NCBI GenBank assembly: GCA_038250905.1
Contig: JBBSBV010000023.1
Span: 1 to 64,000, forward strand
Source of the DNA: JAENVU01 sp038250905
GTDB lineage: Bacteria; Actinomycetota; Acidimicrobiia; IMCC26256; JAENVU01
Reading direction: 5' to 3'
DNA length: 64,000 nucleotides
Shown piece after piece: positions 7,068 to 16,350 of this stretch; within the stretch, counting starts at the first letter, position 1; every line of letters begins with the position of its first letter. The position numbers were made by a program, and so were the translations under genes. The notes under the pieces were generated by a model. The model saw only the letters and a list, made by a program, of their open reading frames with translations. It did not search any database and was not told the DNA's origin.

Positions 7068-8277
7068 GCCGGGTCGCGTCGTCGTCGACCAGGTCTGGAA
7101 GCGGTTCCGCAAGGACCGCGGCCGCAAACTCCTGCGCGACCACCTCACCCGGGCCGCGCACTTCGGTCGGAGCAACGGTGACGACGCGTGGCGCTGGGTG
7201 CTGCGTGACATCTCGTTCGAGGTCGAACCGGGCGACGCGATGGCGATCGTCGGGGTCAACGGGTCCGGCAAGTCGACGCTGCTGAAGATCATCGCCGGGG
7301 TGATGTTCCCCCACTCCGGCAGCGTGGAGACGACCGGCCGCATCGGCGCACTCCTCGAGGTGATGTCCGGGATCCACCCCGACCTCACCGGGCGCGAGAA
7401 CGTGCAGGTCTACGCGACGCTCCTCGGCCTTTCGCGCAAGCAGGTCGCCGAGAAGTTCGACCAGATCGTCGAGTTCGCCGAAGTCGAGGACGCAGTCGAC
7501 CGGCAGGTGAAGTTCTATTCGAGCGGCATGAAGATGCGCATCGGCTTCGCGATCGCGGCGTTCCTCGAACCGAGCATCCTCATCGTCGACGAGGTGCTCG
7601 CGGTCGGCGACTCGTCGTTCCAGCAGAAGTGCCTGACCCGCATGAGCGAGGTCACCAAGAGCGGCACCACGTTGTTGCTCGTCTCGCACGACCTCGCCGC
7701 GGTCGCGGCCACCGCGCACAAGGGCGTGTGGCTCGGCGACTCCCGGGTGGAGGCTTCGGGCCCGATCGACGAGGTGCTCGGGAAGTACCGCTCCGCGATC
7801 GAGGAGCGGGCCGCGGCCGGCGCGTCGACCGGCGGGCCGGTGACGATCCGCAACGTCCGTGTGACCGGCGCCGACAACTCGCTCGTCTCCACGAACGCGC
7901 CGTGCACCATCACGCTGGAGGTGGAGTCGGACGAGGAGTACAACGTCAACCTCTACGTCGGGGCCAGCGAAGGACCGCCGACCCCGATCTTCGTGGTGCG
8001 GCGCGAGTTGGTGCTCGAAGCCGGGCGTACCACCATCACGCTGGAATTGCCGCGCATCCCGCTCCCGGCGGGCAAGTACTTCCTCTGGTGCGGGGTCTTC
8101 CGCGTGATGTCACGGATCGAACTCGCGCCGTGGCACCCGATCGCCTCGCTGCCCGTCGTGGGCCGGTACCGCCTCGACCCGACGCCGGGTTCGATCGTGC
8201 GGCTGTCACCGGTGTTCGTCGAGTCGAACTGGACGGTGGAACGCCCCGTCCTCGACCCCGTGGCGGACGGCAGCTAG
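7057..8277 (+). CDS. wzt: Polysaccharide ABC exporter ATPase with C-terminal Wzt-like domain
   Basis: Powers the Wzm permease. The 406-residue protein shows Walker A GVNGSGKST (66-74), signature YSSGM (154-158), Walker B ILIVDE (174-179) and H-loop His211, plus the GIHPDLTGRENV insert typical of the polysaccharide exporter class. Residues about 255-400 form an extra beta-rich domain like the Wzt C-terminal domain, which in O-antigen systems reads the chain end. Export may therefore depend on a terminal modification of the glycan, such as methylation or sulfation. Its TAG stop overlaps the stop of the convergent GNAT gene in the palindrome CTAG. Confidence 0.93.
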   Translation: MSPEPGRVVVDQVWKRFRKDRGRKLLRDHLTRAAHFGRSNGDDAWRWVLRDISFEVEPGDAMAIVGVNGSGKSTLLKIIAGVMFPHSGSVETTGRIGALLEVMSGIHPDLTGRENVQVYATLLGLSRKQVAEKFDQIVEFAEVEDAVDRQVKFYSSGMKMRIGFAIAAFLEPSILIVDEVLAVGDSSFQQKCLTRMSEVTKSGTTLLLVSHDLAAVAATAHKGVWLGDSRVEASGPIDEVLGKYRSAIEERAAAGASTGGPVTIRNVRVTGADNSLVSTNAPCTITLEVESDEEYNVNLYVGASEGPPTPIFVVRRELVLEAGRTTITLELPRIPLPAGKYFLWCGVFRVMSRIELAPWHPIASLPVVGRYRLDPTPGSIVRLSPVFVESNWTVERPVLDPVADGS

Positions 8278-9266
8278 AAGAGTTCGATGTCGCCGAGCGA
8301 CAGGTCCCAGCGGGGCGGGATCCCCGGGCGGCTGACCGGACGACACGTGAACACAGGGCCCACCTTCGGGAAGCGCACCAGCCCTCCCGGCCACCGCGCC
8401 GGTCCGCCGAGCGCGAGTACGTAGTCGGCGTCGGCCTGGCGTGCGACGGCCCGCACCAGGCGCGCCGCGGTCGCGCGCTCGCCGGCCGGTGTGAGCAACG
8501 CGACGAGCGCGGCTTCCCGTGCCGTCCCGCGACCACGGATGCGGAATACCGCGAGACCGTCGCGCACCCCGCCGGGCGCGACGACGGCGCGGTAACCGAG
8601 GAGCGGAGTGCCGAAGCGCCACTGCAGGAACTCCGGGCTCATACGCGTGGCCAGACCAATGCCCGGTGCACGACGCTCGAGCAGCGCGGCCACCGCGTCG
8701 CGGTCGACCAGCGCGTCGGCAAGCGGGATCCCGGCGGTGCTCGGTGTGGACCACCGCTCGGCGGGCACGCGCGCCTTGGCGATGCGCCCGACGCGCGTCC
8801 ACCGGGTGGGTCGGACCACGGTCGGGAGTTGCCCCACGACCTCCCAGCCCATCTTGAGGTAACCGGGCCGGCTCTGGTCGTTGGGCGTGTTGAAAACGAA
8901 CTCCACGCCCTCGGCCGCGAGTTCGTCGAGCGCGTGCAACGTGAGCCGGGTGAAAATCCCCCGGCCCTGGTAGTCGGGGTGGGTCGCGGTGTCCACCGCG
9001 CGCACCGCGCGGACCACCCGCTCGCCGTCGAGGAACTCCCACCGCATGAGCGTGCGGAACCCGGCGATGCGGTCACCGTCACACGCGATCCACGCCGGCG
9101 AGGGACCGAACGCGTTCTCCACGTGCTTCCAGGCGAAGAGCGCCTCGTAGCGGTCGTCCACCTCCCGGCCGAGCGACACCCGGAGGAGTTCAAGGATCGC
9201 GTCGCGATCGGCGTCGGTGGCCCGCCGGAACCGGAGCGGATCCGACTCGGGTTCGTGGTCGGTCAT
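8274..9266 (-). CDS. GNAT-family acetyltransferase
   Basis: The 330-residue protein has an N-terminal GNAT fold with the acetyl-CoA loop in ATHPDYQGRGIFTRLTL (Q/R-x-x-G-x-G/A), preceded by the beta-bulge strand VRAVDTA. The C-terminal half is uncharacterised, so it is longer than a single GNAT domain and may be a double-fold enzyme. ATG 9266 overlaps the TGA of the upstream GT4 gene (ATGA), indicating translational coupling. In this context it could N-acetylate an amino sugar, but the substrate is inferred only. Confidence 0.8.
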   Translation of the reverse strand: MTDHEPESDPLRFRRATDADRDAILELLRVSLGREVDDRYEALFAWKHVENAFGPSPAWIACDGDRIAGFRTLMRWEFLDGERVVRAVRAVDTATHPDYQGRGIFTRLTLHALDELAAEGVEFVFNTPNDQSRPGYLKMGWEVVGQLPTVVRPTRWTRVGRIAKARVPAERWSTPSTAGIPLADALVDRDAVAALLERRAPGIGLATRMSPEFLQWRFGTPLLGYRAVVAPGGVRDGLAVFRIRGRGTAREAALVALLTPAGERATAARLVRAVARQADADYVLALGGPARWPGGLVRFPKVGPVFTCRPVSRPGIPPRWDLSLGDIELF

Positions 9267-10414
9267 GCCGATCGCCCGCACGCCACCGCGGCGCGGTAGA
9301 TGCTCTCGACGCGCGTGACGGTGCGGCCGATGTCGAACCGACCCGCGCTCGCAGTCGCGCCGGCGGCCAACCGGGCGCGGCGGTCGGGATCGTCGACGAG
9401 GGCCTGGATCGCGTCGGCCAGCGCACCCGGATCACGCGGCGGTACCAGCAGCCCGTTCTCGCCGTGCGTCACCGCCTCGGCGACCCCGCCGACATCGGTC
9501 GCCACGATCGGCAGACCGATCGCCAACGCCTCCATGAGCGCCACCGGGAGCCCCTCGTTGTTGGATGCGAGCACGAAGCCGTCGCACGCACTCATCACGC
9601 GCACGGCGTCGGGCCGCTCGCCGAGGATCGTCACGGTGGCCTGGAGCCCCAGGCGCTCGTGGTCGGCGCGGATCTCCGCGTCGAGCGGGCCCTGCCCCAC
9701 GACGAGGAAGCGCACCGGTACCCCGCGGTCCGCCAGCGTGCGGGCGGCCGCGAGGAGGTTCGGGTAGTCCTTCTGGGCCCGGAAGTTCGCGACCGTACCG
9801 AAGACCACCTCCTGCTCGCCGAGGCCCAGATCGCGGCGCGCGCCGGCGCGGTCCGCGAGGCCCCGCATCGCGTCGAGGTCGATGCCGTGGATCAACACCT
9901 CGGTCCGGGCCGCGAGCTTGGGCGGCAACGTGGCGTAGGCCTGGTGCGAGACCGAGATGTCGGCGGTGTCGAGCGGCATGGTCCAACCGTTGAGCACCCG
10001 GCTCGGCCGGGCGAAGCTCCCCCAGGTGTTGTGCAGCGTGTAGATCACCCGCGGGCGGACGCGGCGCGGCAGCGTGCGGGTGACCAACCGTCCGATCCCG
10101 GCCGGGTACGGGGAGTGGGCGTGCAGGATGTCCACCGGGTCGGTGGCGAGCAACCGGCGGAGGCGGAGGGCCCACCGAACGTCGCGCTCGTCGCGCACGT
10201 CGAGACACACCGTGCTCACACCGAGGGCCTCGAGTTCCGGCACCAGTTGCTGCTTCCACGGGAGCAGGTACGCGCACGTGATGGCGAACGCGTCGCGGTC
10301 GTGACGACCAGCGGCCGCGACCAGGAGGCGCTCGGCACCACCGGGACCGAGCCCTTTGACGAGCCAGAGGACACGAATCGGGCGTGATCCGGCGCCCGGT
10401 TCCGGCCCGTTCAA
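9263..10414 (-). CDS. GT4-family glycosyltransferase
   Basis: A 383-residue GT-B enzyme that transfers a sugar from a nucleotide donor to the growing glycan at the cytoplasmic face. The N-terminal Rossmann domain has the GLGPGGAERLL loop, and ILHAHSPYPAG is typical of the family. The C-terminal domain has GTVANFRAQKDYPNLL and the donor-binding E-x7-E motif in NEGLPVALMEALAIGLPIVA. Length is normal. It is coupled to the downstream GNAT gene by a 4-bp ATGA overlap. Donor and acceptor are unknown. Confidence 0.92.
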   Translation of the reverse strand: MNGPEPGAGSRPIRVLWLVKGLGPGGAERLLVAAAGRHDRDAFAITCAYLLPWKQQLVPELEALGVSTVCLDVRDERDVRWALRLRRLLATDPVDILHAHSPYPAGIGRLVTRTLPRRVRPRVIYTLHNTWGSFARPSRVLNGWTMPLDTADISVSHQAYATLPPKLAARTEVLIHGIDLDAMRGLADRAGARRDLGLGEQEVVFGTVANFRAQKDYPNLLAAARTLADRGVPVRFLVVGQGPLDAEIRADHERLGLQATVTILGERPDAVRVMSACDGFVLASNNEGLPVALMEALAIGLPIVATDVGGVAEAVTHGENGLLVPPRDPGALADAIQALVDDPDRRARLAAGATASAGRFDIGRTVTRVESIYRAAVACGRSA

Positions 10415-10456
10415 CGAAGCCCGGCGCGCGCCGGGAGTGCTCGGGTCATGCTCGGC

Positions 10457-11863
10457 CTAGCGACGGACGCGCGCGTAGGTGGCACGACCGGCCCGACCGA
10501 GACGCGTGTCGGGTGAGACCCGCGCGCGGACGAGGCGGGCGAGCGCCCGCACGCGGCGGCCGTACCGGCGGCGGACCTCGTAGGTGAGTTGGTCGGCAGG
10601 GGCGCGGCGCTTGTACTCACCGCGGTAGTGCTCGACCTCGTCGGCCGAGAAGGCCCGACCGTTGTCGGCGTACTTGGCGATGCGAGCGGTGAAGTCGGGA
10701 CGCAACGAGCCGGTGGGCCAGGGCCCGGACAGCGTGGTCTTCATGAAGTTGCCGATGAGCAGGTCGTCGAAGATCTCCCACTCGACCGTGTTCATCAGCG
10801 ACTTCCGGGGCACCTCGAACATCACGGACCGACCGGTGCCGGTGCCGAGTTCGACGGTCGTGTCCTGCCCGCCCACGCGGAAGGTGACGGCGTCGACCAC
10901 CTCGGCGAGGGAACCGATCGCGGTCAGGTAGGCGCGGATCTTCTCCGCGTCGGCGGCGGTGAGCGGCTCGCTCCAGTCGTCGCCGAAGGTCTCGGGCGCC
11001 TGGGGCACCACCGCATTGGCCGGCGGGTCGAGTGCGGTCACGGAACCGGTGGTGCAGTCGTAGCGGATGAACGCGGGCAACAGTTCGCCCGCCGCGGGAT
11101 CGAACCCCAGCGCGAGATCGGCGAGTGGGGTCGTGTACTCGTTCGCCCACACGCTGTCTTCCCGCTGGTACTGGTGCATCGAGGCGAACGGCACGAAGTG
11201 GCGGGCGCCGAGGAGGCGCATCTTGGCCGCGATGCCCTTCCCCGGCGGGATCTTCTTCGCGGCGCGCGGCGGGATGCGGTGGCCCTCGGCGTCGAGGTAG
11301 TTGAGCATGTCGGCGTCGCCGTACCCCGACAGCGCGAGCAGGAACGAGTCCTTCGCGCGGCGGGCCTCGCGGCGCACGAGCGGGCTCCACCCGTGGTCGT
11401 TGCAGTCGTTGGCGTTGATCACGAGCGTGCCGTCGAGGTCCACGAGCAGGACCGCGTCCTGGTACACGTCGGCGATGGACAGCACGCGCACGCGGGGGCT
11501 GAGCGGCACCCACTCCCGGTCGGGCAGGACCCGCACCCGGAAGCCGTCCTGCTCCAGCGCGTCGCGGATCCGGCCACCCACGTGGTCGGGCAGGAGGATG
11601 GTGGAGTCCTTGAGCGTCTCGAGCGACGGCATGCTCAGGTGGTCGGGGTGACCATGCGAGATCCACACGTACGGGCACGCGCGGATCGACGCCAACTGCT
11701 CCTCGGGGACCGCGTGGGTGAGGATCCAGCTCCCGAAGTAGGCCGATCCGAACAACCACGGGTCGGTGGCCAGGACGGGGGTGTGATCGTGCGCGATCAG
11801 CGTCGCGTTGCCCACCGTCTCGAAGGCGAGGTCGTATGTAGGATCCGCTGTCACATGCCCCAA
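10457..11863 (-). CDS. Metallo-beta-lactamase-fold protein
   Basis: The 468-residue product carries the metal-binding signature H70-x-H72-x-D74-H75 in WISHGHPDHLS and later Asp/His residues of the fold (NANDCNDHGWSP). Residues from about 290 form an additional C-terminal region ending in a basic tail. The domain layout resembles the UlaG-like and CMP-Neu5Ac-hydroxylase-like branch of the superfamily; that comparison is from memory. It may act on a sugar, a nucleotide sugar or a lipid-linked intermediate. The start is uncertain: TTG 11863 or GTG 11854, neither with a strong ribosome site. Confidence 0.8.
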   Translation of the reverse strand: MGHVTADPTYDLAFETVGNATLIAHDHTPVLATDPWLFGSAYFGSWILTHAVPEEQLASIRACPYVWISHGHPDHLSMPSLETLKDSTILLPDHVGGRIRDALEQDGFRVRVLPDREWVPLSPRVRVLSIADVYQDAVLLVDLDGTLVINANDCNDHGWSPLVRREARRAKDSFLLALSGYGDADMLNYLDAEGHRIPPRAAKKIPPGKGIAAKMRLLGARHFVPFASMHQYQREDSVWANEYTTPLADLALGFDPAAGELLPAFIRYDCTTGSVTALDPPANAVVPQAPETFGDDWSEPLTAADAEKIRAYLTAIGSLAEVVDAVTFRVGGQDTTVELGTGTGRSVMFEVPRKSLMNTVEWEIFDDLLIGNFMKTTLSGPWPTGSLRPDFTARIAKYADNGRAFSADEVEHYRGEYKRRAPADQLTYEVRRRYGRRVRALARLVRARVSPDTRLGRAGRATYARVRR

Positions 11864-11990
11864 ACCTGTTTGCGAGGGGACTCAGGATACCCGGCCGGTC
11901 GGCGCGTTCCGGCGCCGCCTCCTGCGAACGGTTGGCGTCGATGAAACACACCCAGTACCGCCGGCGGTGCAGTGCGCGACGGATGTGGCG

Positions 11991-13121
11991 ATGAAGTTCA
12001 TGTTCGTCTCGAACGACACGCGTGGCGGGTCCAGCGTGAGCCAGCGCCAACTCGCCCGGCGGCTCACCGAGGCGGGCCACCAGGTGGAGATCCTCGCCGG
12101 CACGCCGGCGAGCCGGTTCGTCCGTCCGTTCTACGAGAAGCAGGTGGACCTCTCGACCAAGCTCCGGTCGAGCCGCCTCCGTCCCGCGCTCCTCGCGACC
12201 CAGCGACCGGTCGGGAGCCGGATCCACCGCGTCGACACCCCCGACCACCCGACGTGGATGTGCACCGTGCCCGAGAACGGGTTCCGCACCCTGCTCCGCC
12301 GGTTCACGCCCGATGTCGTGGTGGCCAGCAGCATCGACCGGGTCTCGTGGCGCCGCCTCCGGGCGCAGCTGCAGGTCCGGTCCATCCCGAGCGTGCTCTA
12401 CCTGCGCGAGGCTTCCGGCAAGGGCCATCTGACGGTCACCGGCGCGCCACCCGATCTGCTCCTGGCGAACGCCGAGAGCCTGGCCGAGGGTGCCCGCGCC
12501 GAGGGATACGAGTGCACGGTGATCCCGTCGATCGTCGAACTCGAGAAATCGCGCGTCGAGTCGACGCGCGAGACGGTGGTGCTCGTGAACCCGATCGAGA
12601 TGCTCGGGGGCGACCGCGTGTGGGCGATCGCCCATGCGCGACCCGACATCCCCTTCGTGCTGCGTGAGTCGAACATCATGGCGCCCGCCGATCACCAGGC
12701 GGTCCAACGTGGTGTCGCCACCCACCCGAACGTGACCGTGGCGCCGTACACGACCACCCCTTCCGACATCTACCGCGACGCGAAGGTGCTGCTCGTTCCC
12801 CACCGTGTCGACAACCGGCCGCGCGTGATCCTCGAAGCCCAGGCCAACGGGATCCCGGTCCTCGCGACCGCCTTCCCGGGCCTCATCGAGGCGGTGGGCG
12901 ACGGTGGTGCGGTGGTCCCCGACGACGCGGCACCCGACGCGTGGATCGCCGCCCTGGGCGCGATGTGGGACGACGCGGACACCTACGCGCGGCTCTCCGA
13001 TGCGGCGCGCCGCCACGCCGAGCGTGACGACGCCAACGCCCAGCGCATCCTCGACCGCTTCGTCCCGCTCGTCACCGACCTCGTGGCACGCGGCCCGCAG
13101 TCGGGCGAGCACACGACCTGA
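11991..13121 (+). CDS. GT4-type glycosyltransferase
   Basis: A 376-residue GT-B-like glycosyltransferase that starts MKFMFVSNDTRGGSSVSQRQ, where the GGSS loop replaces the usual GGAE. The C-terminal part contains APYTTTPSDIYRDAKVLLVP and RPRVILEAQANGIPVLATA, the position of the donor-binding E-x7-E motif with only the second Glu kept. It is a lone plus-strand gene between minus-strand neighbours, with 127 bp of divergent spacer on its left. The donor and acceptor cannot be predicted. Confidence 0.85.
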   Translation: MKFMFVSNDTRGGSSVSQRQLARRLTEAGHQVEILAGTPASRFVRPFYEKQVDLSTKLRSSRLRPALLATQRPVGSRIHRVDTPDHPTWMCTVPENGFRTLLRRFTPDVVVASSIDRVSWRRLRAQLQVRSIPSVLYLREASGKGHLTVTGAPPDLLLANAESLAEGARAEGYECTVIPSIVELEKSRVESTRETVVLVNPIEMLGGDRVWAIAHARPDIPFVLRESNIMAPADHQAVQRGVATHPNVTVAPYTTTPSDIYRDAKVLLVPHRVDNRPRVILEAQANGIPVLATAFPGLIEAVGDGGAVVPDDAAPDAWIAALGAMWDDADTYARLSDAARRHAERDDANAQRILDRFVPLVTDLVARGPQSGEHTT

Positions 13122-13127
13122 GCAGGG

Positions 13128-14417
13128 TCAGTCCGATGGGGTCTGCCGCGGCGGACGGCTGGTGATGCGACGCGACCATCTGATGAGTGGCCGCTCGACG
13201 ATCCAATAGGTGAGCGCAGCAGCCACAACGCTGAGCGCGAGCACAACCGGCATTTGGACTCTGTACACATCGGGCAAGTACCCACTTCGGGTCCACCGCG
13301 CGACGACGTTCTTGAACGGTACGTGCCACAGATAGATGCCGTAGGCAACCGTTCCGAGCAGGACCATCACTCGGGTCCTGAGGAATCCCCGGACCCGGCC
13401 GCCCAACTGCACCCCGAACACTGCAGGGGTCAACAGGAACACGGCACTGATTCCCAGTGCAACCGACAATGCAACCGCTTGCAGACCCGATACCGGCGTC
13501 AACTCTCCGGCGGGGATGTCGAGCCGGGTGGCGGTCACGAACCCGATGAGGGCACCGCCCCACGCGACGCCGGGGTGGTCGCCCAAGAAATGAACGGTTC
13601 GGGGTTGCCGGTCCGAATCGCCCCTCGCGCGCAAACTGGCCAACGCCAGCATCATGCCGAGAGCGAACCAGTCCATGAAACAGAGAATGGATGCGATCGC
13701 CTGATCCGGTGCAAACCACTGTCCGGTGGGTTTCGGAATCACGCCGATGCTCTGGTGGATCAGGAATCGGCCGAAGAGACCGAGCAGGTAGATCCCGGTG
13801 ACACCCCACGCCAATCGGCGGTACCGCATTCCCGGGCCGCCACGATCTGCCCACGCGCGCAGCGCGGCAGCGATGAACGGCAGGAGCGCATAGAAGCTGA
13901 TCTCGATGACGAGAGTCCATGCCACGCTGAGCCCGGCAAAGGTCAGCCCCTCGCGGTAGTTCTGCAGCAGCGCGAAGTACGTGACGGCATTGGTGACACT
14001 GCCGATCGTGACCACACCGAGAACGACGCTGGCCACGCTGAGCACCACCCAGTACGCGGGGAAGATCCGAAAGATGCGCCGAATCCAGAACGGAACCGAT
14101 CGGGGCATGGCGCGCCCGGAGATCGACGCCGCGGCGAACGGCCGGTACAGCAGGAATCCGGAGATGAGAAAGAAGACGCACACGCCAAACGGGCCGACGC
14201 GATCGACCCAGCGCCACCCTTCCGCCGACATCCACGTGGGTGGAAACGCGCGGGTGACATGGAACAGCAACACCAAGAGCGCGGCCATCGCACGCAAGCC
14301 GTCGAAGCAGTCGAAGTGAACCGTCGAGCGCTCGACGTTCAGGCCGTTCTCCGCTGCCCATTCGGTGCTCAACGCCGTTTCCGCAGGGAACGACGGCCGG
14401 CGCCGCTCGGCATCCAT
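13128..14417 (-). CDS. Membrane O-acyltransferase (acyltransferase-3 family)
   Basis: A 429-residue polytopic protein of the OafA/YrhL type, which moves acetyl or other acyl groups onto surface sugars. The hallmark start CFDGLRAMAALLVLLFHVTR with the conserved His follows a 35-residue N-terminal extension. About ten membrane spans follow, with FFLISGFLLYRPF and the late YGIYLWHVPF motif, then a basic tail. Base use appears slightly less GC-rich than in neighbouring genes. The convergent GT4 gene ends 6 bp away. Confidence 0.92.
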   Translation of the reverse strand: MDAERRRPSFPAETALSTEWAAENGLNVERSTVHFDCFDGLRAMAALLVLLFHVTRAFPPTWMSAEGWRWVDRVGPFGVCVFFLISGFLLYRPFAAASISGRAMPRSVPFWIRRIFRIFPAYWVVLSVASVVLGVVTIGSVTNAVTYFALLQNYREGLTFAGLSVAWTLVIEISFYALLPFIAAALRAWADRGGPGMRYRRLAWGVTGIYLLGLFGRFLIHQSIGVIPKPTGQWFAPDQAIASILCFMDWFALGMMLALASLRARGDSDRQPRTVHFLGDHPGVAWGGALIGFVTATRLDIPAGELTPVSGLQAVALSVALGISAVFLLTPAVFGVQLGGRVRGFLRTRVMVLLGTVAYGIYLWHVPFKNVVARWTRSGYLPDVYRVQMPVVLALSVVAAALTYWIVERPLIRWSRRITSRPPRQTPSD

Positions 14418-14489
14418 GCGGCAAAGTTATCGAACCGGCGCACGACTCGGCCCGAGGCGCACCGACCGTCACCGTCGGCGACGCGCGGC

Positions 14490-15416
14490 TCAGGCGGTGG
14501 TGAGGTCGTACGGGAACGCGGCGAGGGTCTCGGTGATGATCGCCACCTGCTCCTCGTCGAGCCGCGACTTCCATCGCTCGGGCTGATCCTGGGCCTTCCG
14601 TTGGGTGTGGTACCCGGAACCCTCGCGGTCGGACTCGGCCAGATACCGCTCGGTCGCGTCGCCCCACGCCAACCCGACGTCGGCCAGCAGCTTGCGGGCC
14701 TGCATCTGCGGATCGACGCAGAGCACCTCGTGCCGGGCGCGGATCCACTCGGGGTGGCGCGCCGCCACCTCGCGCAGCGACGCGGAGCCGACCCCGTAGA
14801 CGAAGGCCTGACGTCGGATCAGCGGTGCATCCGGCGGGGGCGGCTTCACGTTCCAATGGGCCTCGGAGTACCTCCCCAGCCCGGTGAGCGCGCGCGGGTC
14901 GTTGCCGAATCCGAGTTCGCTCCAACTGGCCAGTGCGTTGAGTGGGTGGCGCTCGACGATCACGACCGTCGGCGAGAACCGCTGCGCGATCCACTCCACG
15001 CTCCACTCGGCCCGCACCGATTTCGCCACCACGTGGTCGCAGTCGGCGACCGCCACGCGGGGTTGGGCCAGCGCCGCGATCAGTCGCAGCCCCGGCGAGA
15101 TCCGGCCCTCGAGCCACGCGTCCCACCGCTGGCTCACCGGTGAGCGCCGGTACTGGCGCCAGGCGAGTCGGTTGCGGATGGTCGTGGCGCGTTCCCCGCC
15201 GGCCAGCGCGCCGGCCCACAACCGTTCCATGTCCGGTGCGGGATCGCCGGGCGCGAGCACCGGCATGATGAAGCTGCCCCGCCGGGCGCGGAACGCGAAC
15301 GGGTCGTGGTCGCCATCGGGTTCGTGCACGTATGCAGTGCGCGGCGCCCGGCCGAGGATGTTGCCCACCCAACTCGTCCCCGATCGCGGTAATCCGACGA
15401 TCAGGACCTTGGCCAC
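14490..15416 (-). CDS. Sulfotransferase
   Basis: A 308-residue protein beginning MAKVLIVGLPRSGTSWVGNI, where GLPRSGTSW is the 5'-phosphosulfate-binding loop of PAPS-dependent sulfotransferases. VVIVERHPLNALASWSE matches the 3'-phosphate-binding segment (R-x-P...S). It should transfer sulfate from PAPS to a sugar hydroxyl. The start is GTG 15416. It lies 9 nt after the upstream GT2 gene, in the same direction, so sulfation and glycosyl transfer are probably co-expressed. The acceptor is unknown. Confidence 0.87.
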   Translation of the reverse strand: MAKVLIVGLPRSGTSWVGNILGRAPRTAYVHEPDGDHDPFAFRARRGSFIMPVLAPGDPAPDMERLWAGALAGGERATTIRNRLAWRQYRRSPVSQRWDAWLEGRISPGLRLIAALAQPRVAVADCDHVVAKSVRAEWSVEWIAQRFSPTVVIVERHPLNALASWSELGFGNDPRALTGLGRYSEAHWNVKPPPPDAPLIRRQAFVYGVGSASLREVAARHPEWIRARHEVLCVDPQMQARKLLADVGLAWGDATERYLAESDREGSGYHTQRKAQDQPERWKSRLDEEQVAIITETLAAFPYDLTTA

Positions 15417-15425
15417 CCGGTCAGA

Positions 15426-16229
15426 TTAAGCGAGGAAGCGCGCGGTGGCTTCCCGCCACGCGATCCGGCCCTCTTCGCGGTTCTCGGCCTTGCCGTGTGC
15501 GGACACACCGTTGTGGTACACAAGTCCGCCGTAGACCGTGCCGATCACGCCGGGACCACGCACCTCCGAGGCCTCGATCAACGCCACCTTCGGTTCCTCG
15601 CGTCGGGTGATCAACTCGCCGACGTCCCACGACTCCCCGTGCACGAAGTCGTCGCTGGTCCGCCACGCGGAGCGGATGAACGTGTGGTGGCGTTCGCGAA
15701 AGGTCCGGGTGCGCATCGCCATCATGCTCGGGTGCGCGAACGACCGGTAGAGCCGACCGCCCACCACCTCGTTGCCGGCCTCGAGGTGGCCGCGCAGGAT
15801 GTCGAGCCAGTCTGCGGTGACGGGGAAGGCGTCGACGTCGAGGGTGACGAAGTACTCGGTGCGCACGCGCGCGGTGGCCATGTCCATCGCGGGACCGTGC
15901 CCGAGGTTGATCGGCAGTCCGAACCACCGGACGCCGGCCGTCTTCAGGAACTCCCGGGACCCGTCGGTGGACGCGTTGTCGGCGACCACGACCTCGGTCC
16001 CCGGAGGCGAGAACCGGGCCACCGCGTCGAGCATCGTCCGCAGGTAGTCGAGGGTGTTCCAGTTCACGGTGAGCACGGTGAACCGGCCCGGGGCCAACTC
16101 GGTGGGACGCACTGCCCGCACCGATCGGCTCGCACGGGAGGCGCTCTTTCCGAGCACGCGCATGCCGTGGAACTTCGCGTCCGACAGCAGGGTCTGCACA
16201 CGCGCGCGGTTGGCGGTTGGGCTGGTCAT
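15426..16229 (-). CDS. GT2-family glycosyltransferase
   Basis: A 267-residue GT-A enzyme. The nucleotide-binding start is LTVNWNTLDYLRTMLDAV, the donor region ADNASTDGSREFL, and the metal-binding D-x-D is in LDVDAFP (Asp131, Asp133). It shares HGPAMD, LDVDAFP and HPS..AMR stretches with the first domain of the tandem GT2 at 19070-20878, so the two are paralogues. ATG 16229 is preferred because it starts just before the family fold; the frame is open further upstream. It is followed closely by the sulfotransferase gene at 14490-15416. Confidence 0.88.
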   Translation of the reverse strand: MTSPTANRARVQTLLSDAKFHGMRVLGKSASRASRSVRAVRPTELAPGRFTVLTVNWNTLDYLRTMLDAVARFSPPGTEVVVADNASTDGSREFLKTAGVRWFGLPINLGHGPAMDMATARVRTEYFVTLDVDAFPVTADWLDILRGHLEAGNEVVGGRLYRSFAHPSMMAMRTRTFRERHHTFIRSAWRTSDDFVHGESWDVGELITRREEPKVALIEASEVRGPGVIGTVYGGLVYHNGVSAHGKAENREEGRIAWREATARFLA

Positions 16230-16334
16230 CGTGGTGTCGGTGCCTCTCGGACGGATCGCGACCGGTTCGGCGAGAAGGTAGCCGGGACGTCTCGGCGGGC
16301 CGATGGGACCGGTGGGCCTCGGCCCGGCCACCTA

Positions 16335-16340
16335 TATAAT
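16335..16340 (+). promoter_or_regulatory. Candidate -10 box for a leaderless transcript
   Basis: A perfect TATAAT lies in GC-rich DNA, ending 10 bp before ATG 16351. A start 7-11 nt downstream of the -10 would put the 5' end at or within a few bases of the ATG, giving a leaderless or nearly leaderless mRNA, a common arrangement in actinobacteria. There is no Shine-Dalgarno before the ATG. No clear -35 is visible. Confidence 0.5.
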
Positions 16341-16350
16341 CCGCGCCCTG

